From an uncultured archaeon (GTDB lineage Archaea > Thermoproteota > Nitrososphaeria_A > Caldarchaeales > Wolframiiraptoraceae): a DNA stretch of 64,000 nucleotides. Both the position numbers and the translations under genes were made by a program. This document shows, piece after piece, positions 62,844-64,000 of the stretch. The notes beneath the pieces are model-generated. The model worked only from the letters and a program-made list of their open reading frames with translations. It did no database searches and had not been told where the DNA came from. Each line of letters starts with the position of its first letter. The stretch's first letter is position 1. The stretch covers positions 119,047 through 183,046 of the forward strand of contig CALKCF010000006.1 in NCBI GenBank assembly GCA_938083505.1. The letters run 5' to 3'.

Positions 62844-63995
62844 TTACATCAAACCGATTTGCTCTGCTACTAGCTGAGAAAGGTCGATAACTCTCTTACG
62901 ATTCTGTTGTGAAGATGCGGCCTGCAACAAGTTTTGGACACATGTCGGACACGCTGTCGTTATCACTTCTGCATTTGTGGATGCAAGCATCTCGTACCTC
63001 TTTTTGGATAAATACTCCGCTATTGATGGATAATTGGCCTTCAGTAAGCCTCCCCCGCCGCAACAACAAGAGTGCGCGCCGTTGTATTTCGGATACACAA
63101 CATTTGCTATACTGCTTAGCACGTTTATGGGTTCTTTTATAATCCCGCACACTCTTGAAAGCTCACAAGGTTCATGATATGTTATTAGCACATCAAGTTT
63201 CGGTATTTTTAATTTACTTTTCTTAACGTAGTTGTTAAGAAATTCCGTGAAGTGAATGACTTCAAAGTTAGGTTTAATTCCCAACAACTTTGGATACTCA
63301 TACTTTAAAGCCAAGTAGCATCCTGGACATCCAGTAATCACCTTCTTGGAATCCACGGAAGATATTTCTCTGATGTTATGCTCTGCGATCGTTCTCGCTT
63401 CATTTAACGCTCCCGCTAGGACGAGTGGGTGCCCGCAACACCATTCATCCTTTAATATTGTCCAATCTTCATTTAAATAATTCAATATGCTTGTTATAGC
63501 CTGTGCTATCGTCTGTACCATCCCTGAGAACGATGCGACACATCCTACAAAATATACAATGTCTGCAGAATCTTTGATCTTAACATCAGCATCTGTATAC
63601 ATTATCCAATCATTCCTAGAAGTGTTGTCCATCATGTAAACATTCTTGAATTCAATTATGGTGTTGGAAAGTCTTTTTACAGTATCGGGAACTATGCCAA
63701 GCTCAAAGAGCTTTTGTCTTGCCAGCAAAGATACCTCTCCTATATTTATACCTTGAGGACATTTGTATGCGCAAGAGTAGCATGTAGAACATTTGTAGAA
63801 TTTTTCAGATAACTTAATCGTTGGTTGTAATTCTCCTCTTATAAAGGCTAAGAAAAGTGTTTTACGTCCACGCGGACTAAATGATTCCTCATAGTTTTCT
63901 GCTTCCACAATTGGACATGTGGAGCGACAAAAACCGCAATGTTCGCAAAAGTTAAGCTTTTTGAGCACGTCCTCCACAACAATTTCAAATGACAA
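62844..63995 (-). CDS. HdrD/GlpC-like iron-sulfur oxidoreductase
   Basis: 383 residues. The N-terminus has two 4Fe-4S motifs (CEHCGFCRSTC and CSTCYSCAYKC) and the rest two CCG domains: WCCGHP then GCPGCYLALK, and SCCCGGGGLL then ACPTCVQNLL. This is the HdrD/GlpC/LldE-type electron-transfer subunit, which commonly pairs with a flavin dehydrogenase (lactate, glycolate, glycerol-3-phosphate) or heterodisulfide reductase. Partner genes would lie beyond the window. TTG 63995 is the first in-frame start visible, and the gene could begin slightly outside. Confidence 0.88.
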   Translation of the reverse strand: MSFEIVVEDVLKKLNFCEHCGFCRSTCPIVEAENYEESFSPRGRKTLFLAFIRGELQPTIKLSEKFYKCSTCYSCAYKCPQGINIGEVSLLARQKLFELGIVPDTVKRLSNTIIEFKNVYMMDNTSRNDWIMYTDADVKIKDSADIVYFVGCVASFSGMVQTIAQAITSILNYLNEDWTILKDEWCCGHPLVLAGALNEARTIAEHNIREISSVDSKKVITGCPGCYLALKYEYPKLLGIKPNFEVIHFTEFLNNYVKKSKLKIPKLDVLITYHEPCELSRVCGIIKEPINVLSSIANVVYPKYNGAHSCCCGGGGLLKANYPSIAEYLSKKRYEMLASTNAEVITTACPTCVQNLLQAASSQQNRKRVIDLSQLVAEQIGLM

Positions 63996-64000
63996 TCCTT

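Noticed and set aside
1-64000. CRISPR arrays, tRNA and rRNA genes
   Set aside because: No regularly spaced repeats, no T-loop (GGTTCRA) with matching acceptor arms, and no rRNA-like conserved blocks were found by eye in the intergenic stretches. A covariance-model scan would be needed to exclude small RNAs.

Overview
The window is thermophilic archaeal chromosome. TFB, aIF1, an Lsm protein, archaeal-type S-adenosylmethionine synthetase, TiaS, Nob1, Rio2, archaemetzincin, an Elp3-type tRNA acetyltransferase and the NurA-HerA-Mre11-Rad50 set are all archaeal. A full-length reverse gyrase points to growth at high temperature. CofC, CofD, a CofD-coupled nitroreductase and a Mer-like enzyme show coenzyme F420 and tetrahydromethanopterin-type C1 chemistry; no methanogenesis gene is visible. 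SMC-ScpA-ScpB-like proteins and the overall mix suggest a TACK lineage, possibly Caldarchaeales (Aigarchaeota). That placement is inference from gene content only.

Positions 1-41,000 are dense, mostly intact housekeeping DNA. They hold translation, ribosome and tRNA genes (rio2, lsm, elp3, aIF1, cysS, rimI, nob1, tiaS), transcription (tfb), cofactors (cofC, cofD, nadK, mat), sugar nucleotides and glycosylation, topology and helicases (reverse gyrase, Lhr) and a three-gene SMC/kleisin/kite operon (29.5-32.7 kb). Many convergent neighbours overlap at their 3' ends.

Positions 41,101-46,867 are the nurA-herA-mre11-rad50 end-resection operon, translationally coupled by start/stop overlaps. herA needs two +1 frame corrections, and the Rad50 has no zinc hook.

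Positions 46,873-48,841 hold wreckage of a branched-chain amino acid (Liv) ABC transporter with an inversion or deletion breakpoint. A tungstate transporter (tupABC) with a divergent ModE-like regulator and a ModE-box-like palindrome follows at 48.9-52.3 kb.

From 52.7 kb the DNA is accessory and decaying: a frameshifted MFS transporter behind a 13-bp inverted repeat, a dead acyl-CoA dehydrogenase, a membrane-anchored nuclease, TnpB (IS605-type) remnants, an intact radical SAM/SPASM gene and a head-tail virus terminase with six in-frame TAG codons. The window closes with an HdrD/GlpC-like iron-sulfur oxidoreductase. No rRNA, tRNA or CRISPR array was recognised by eye.
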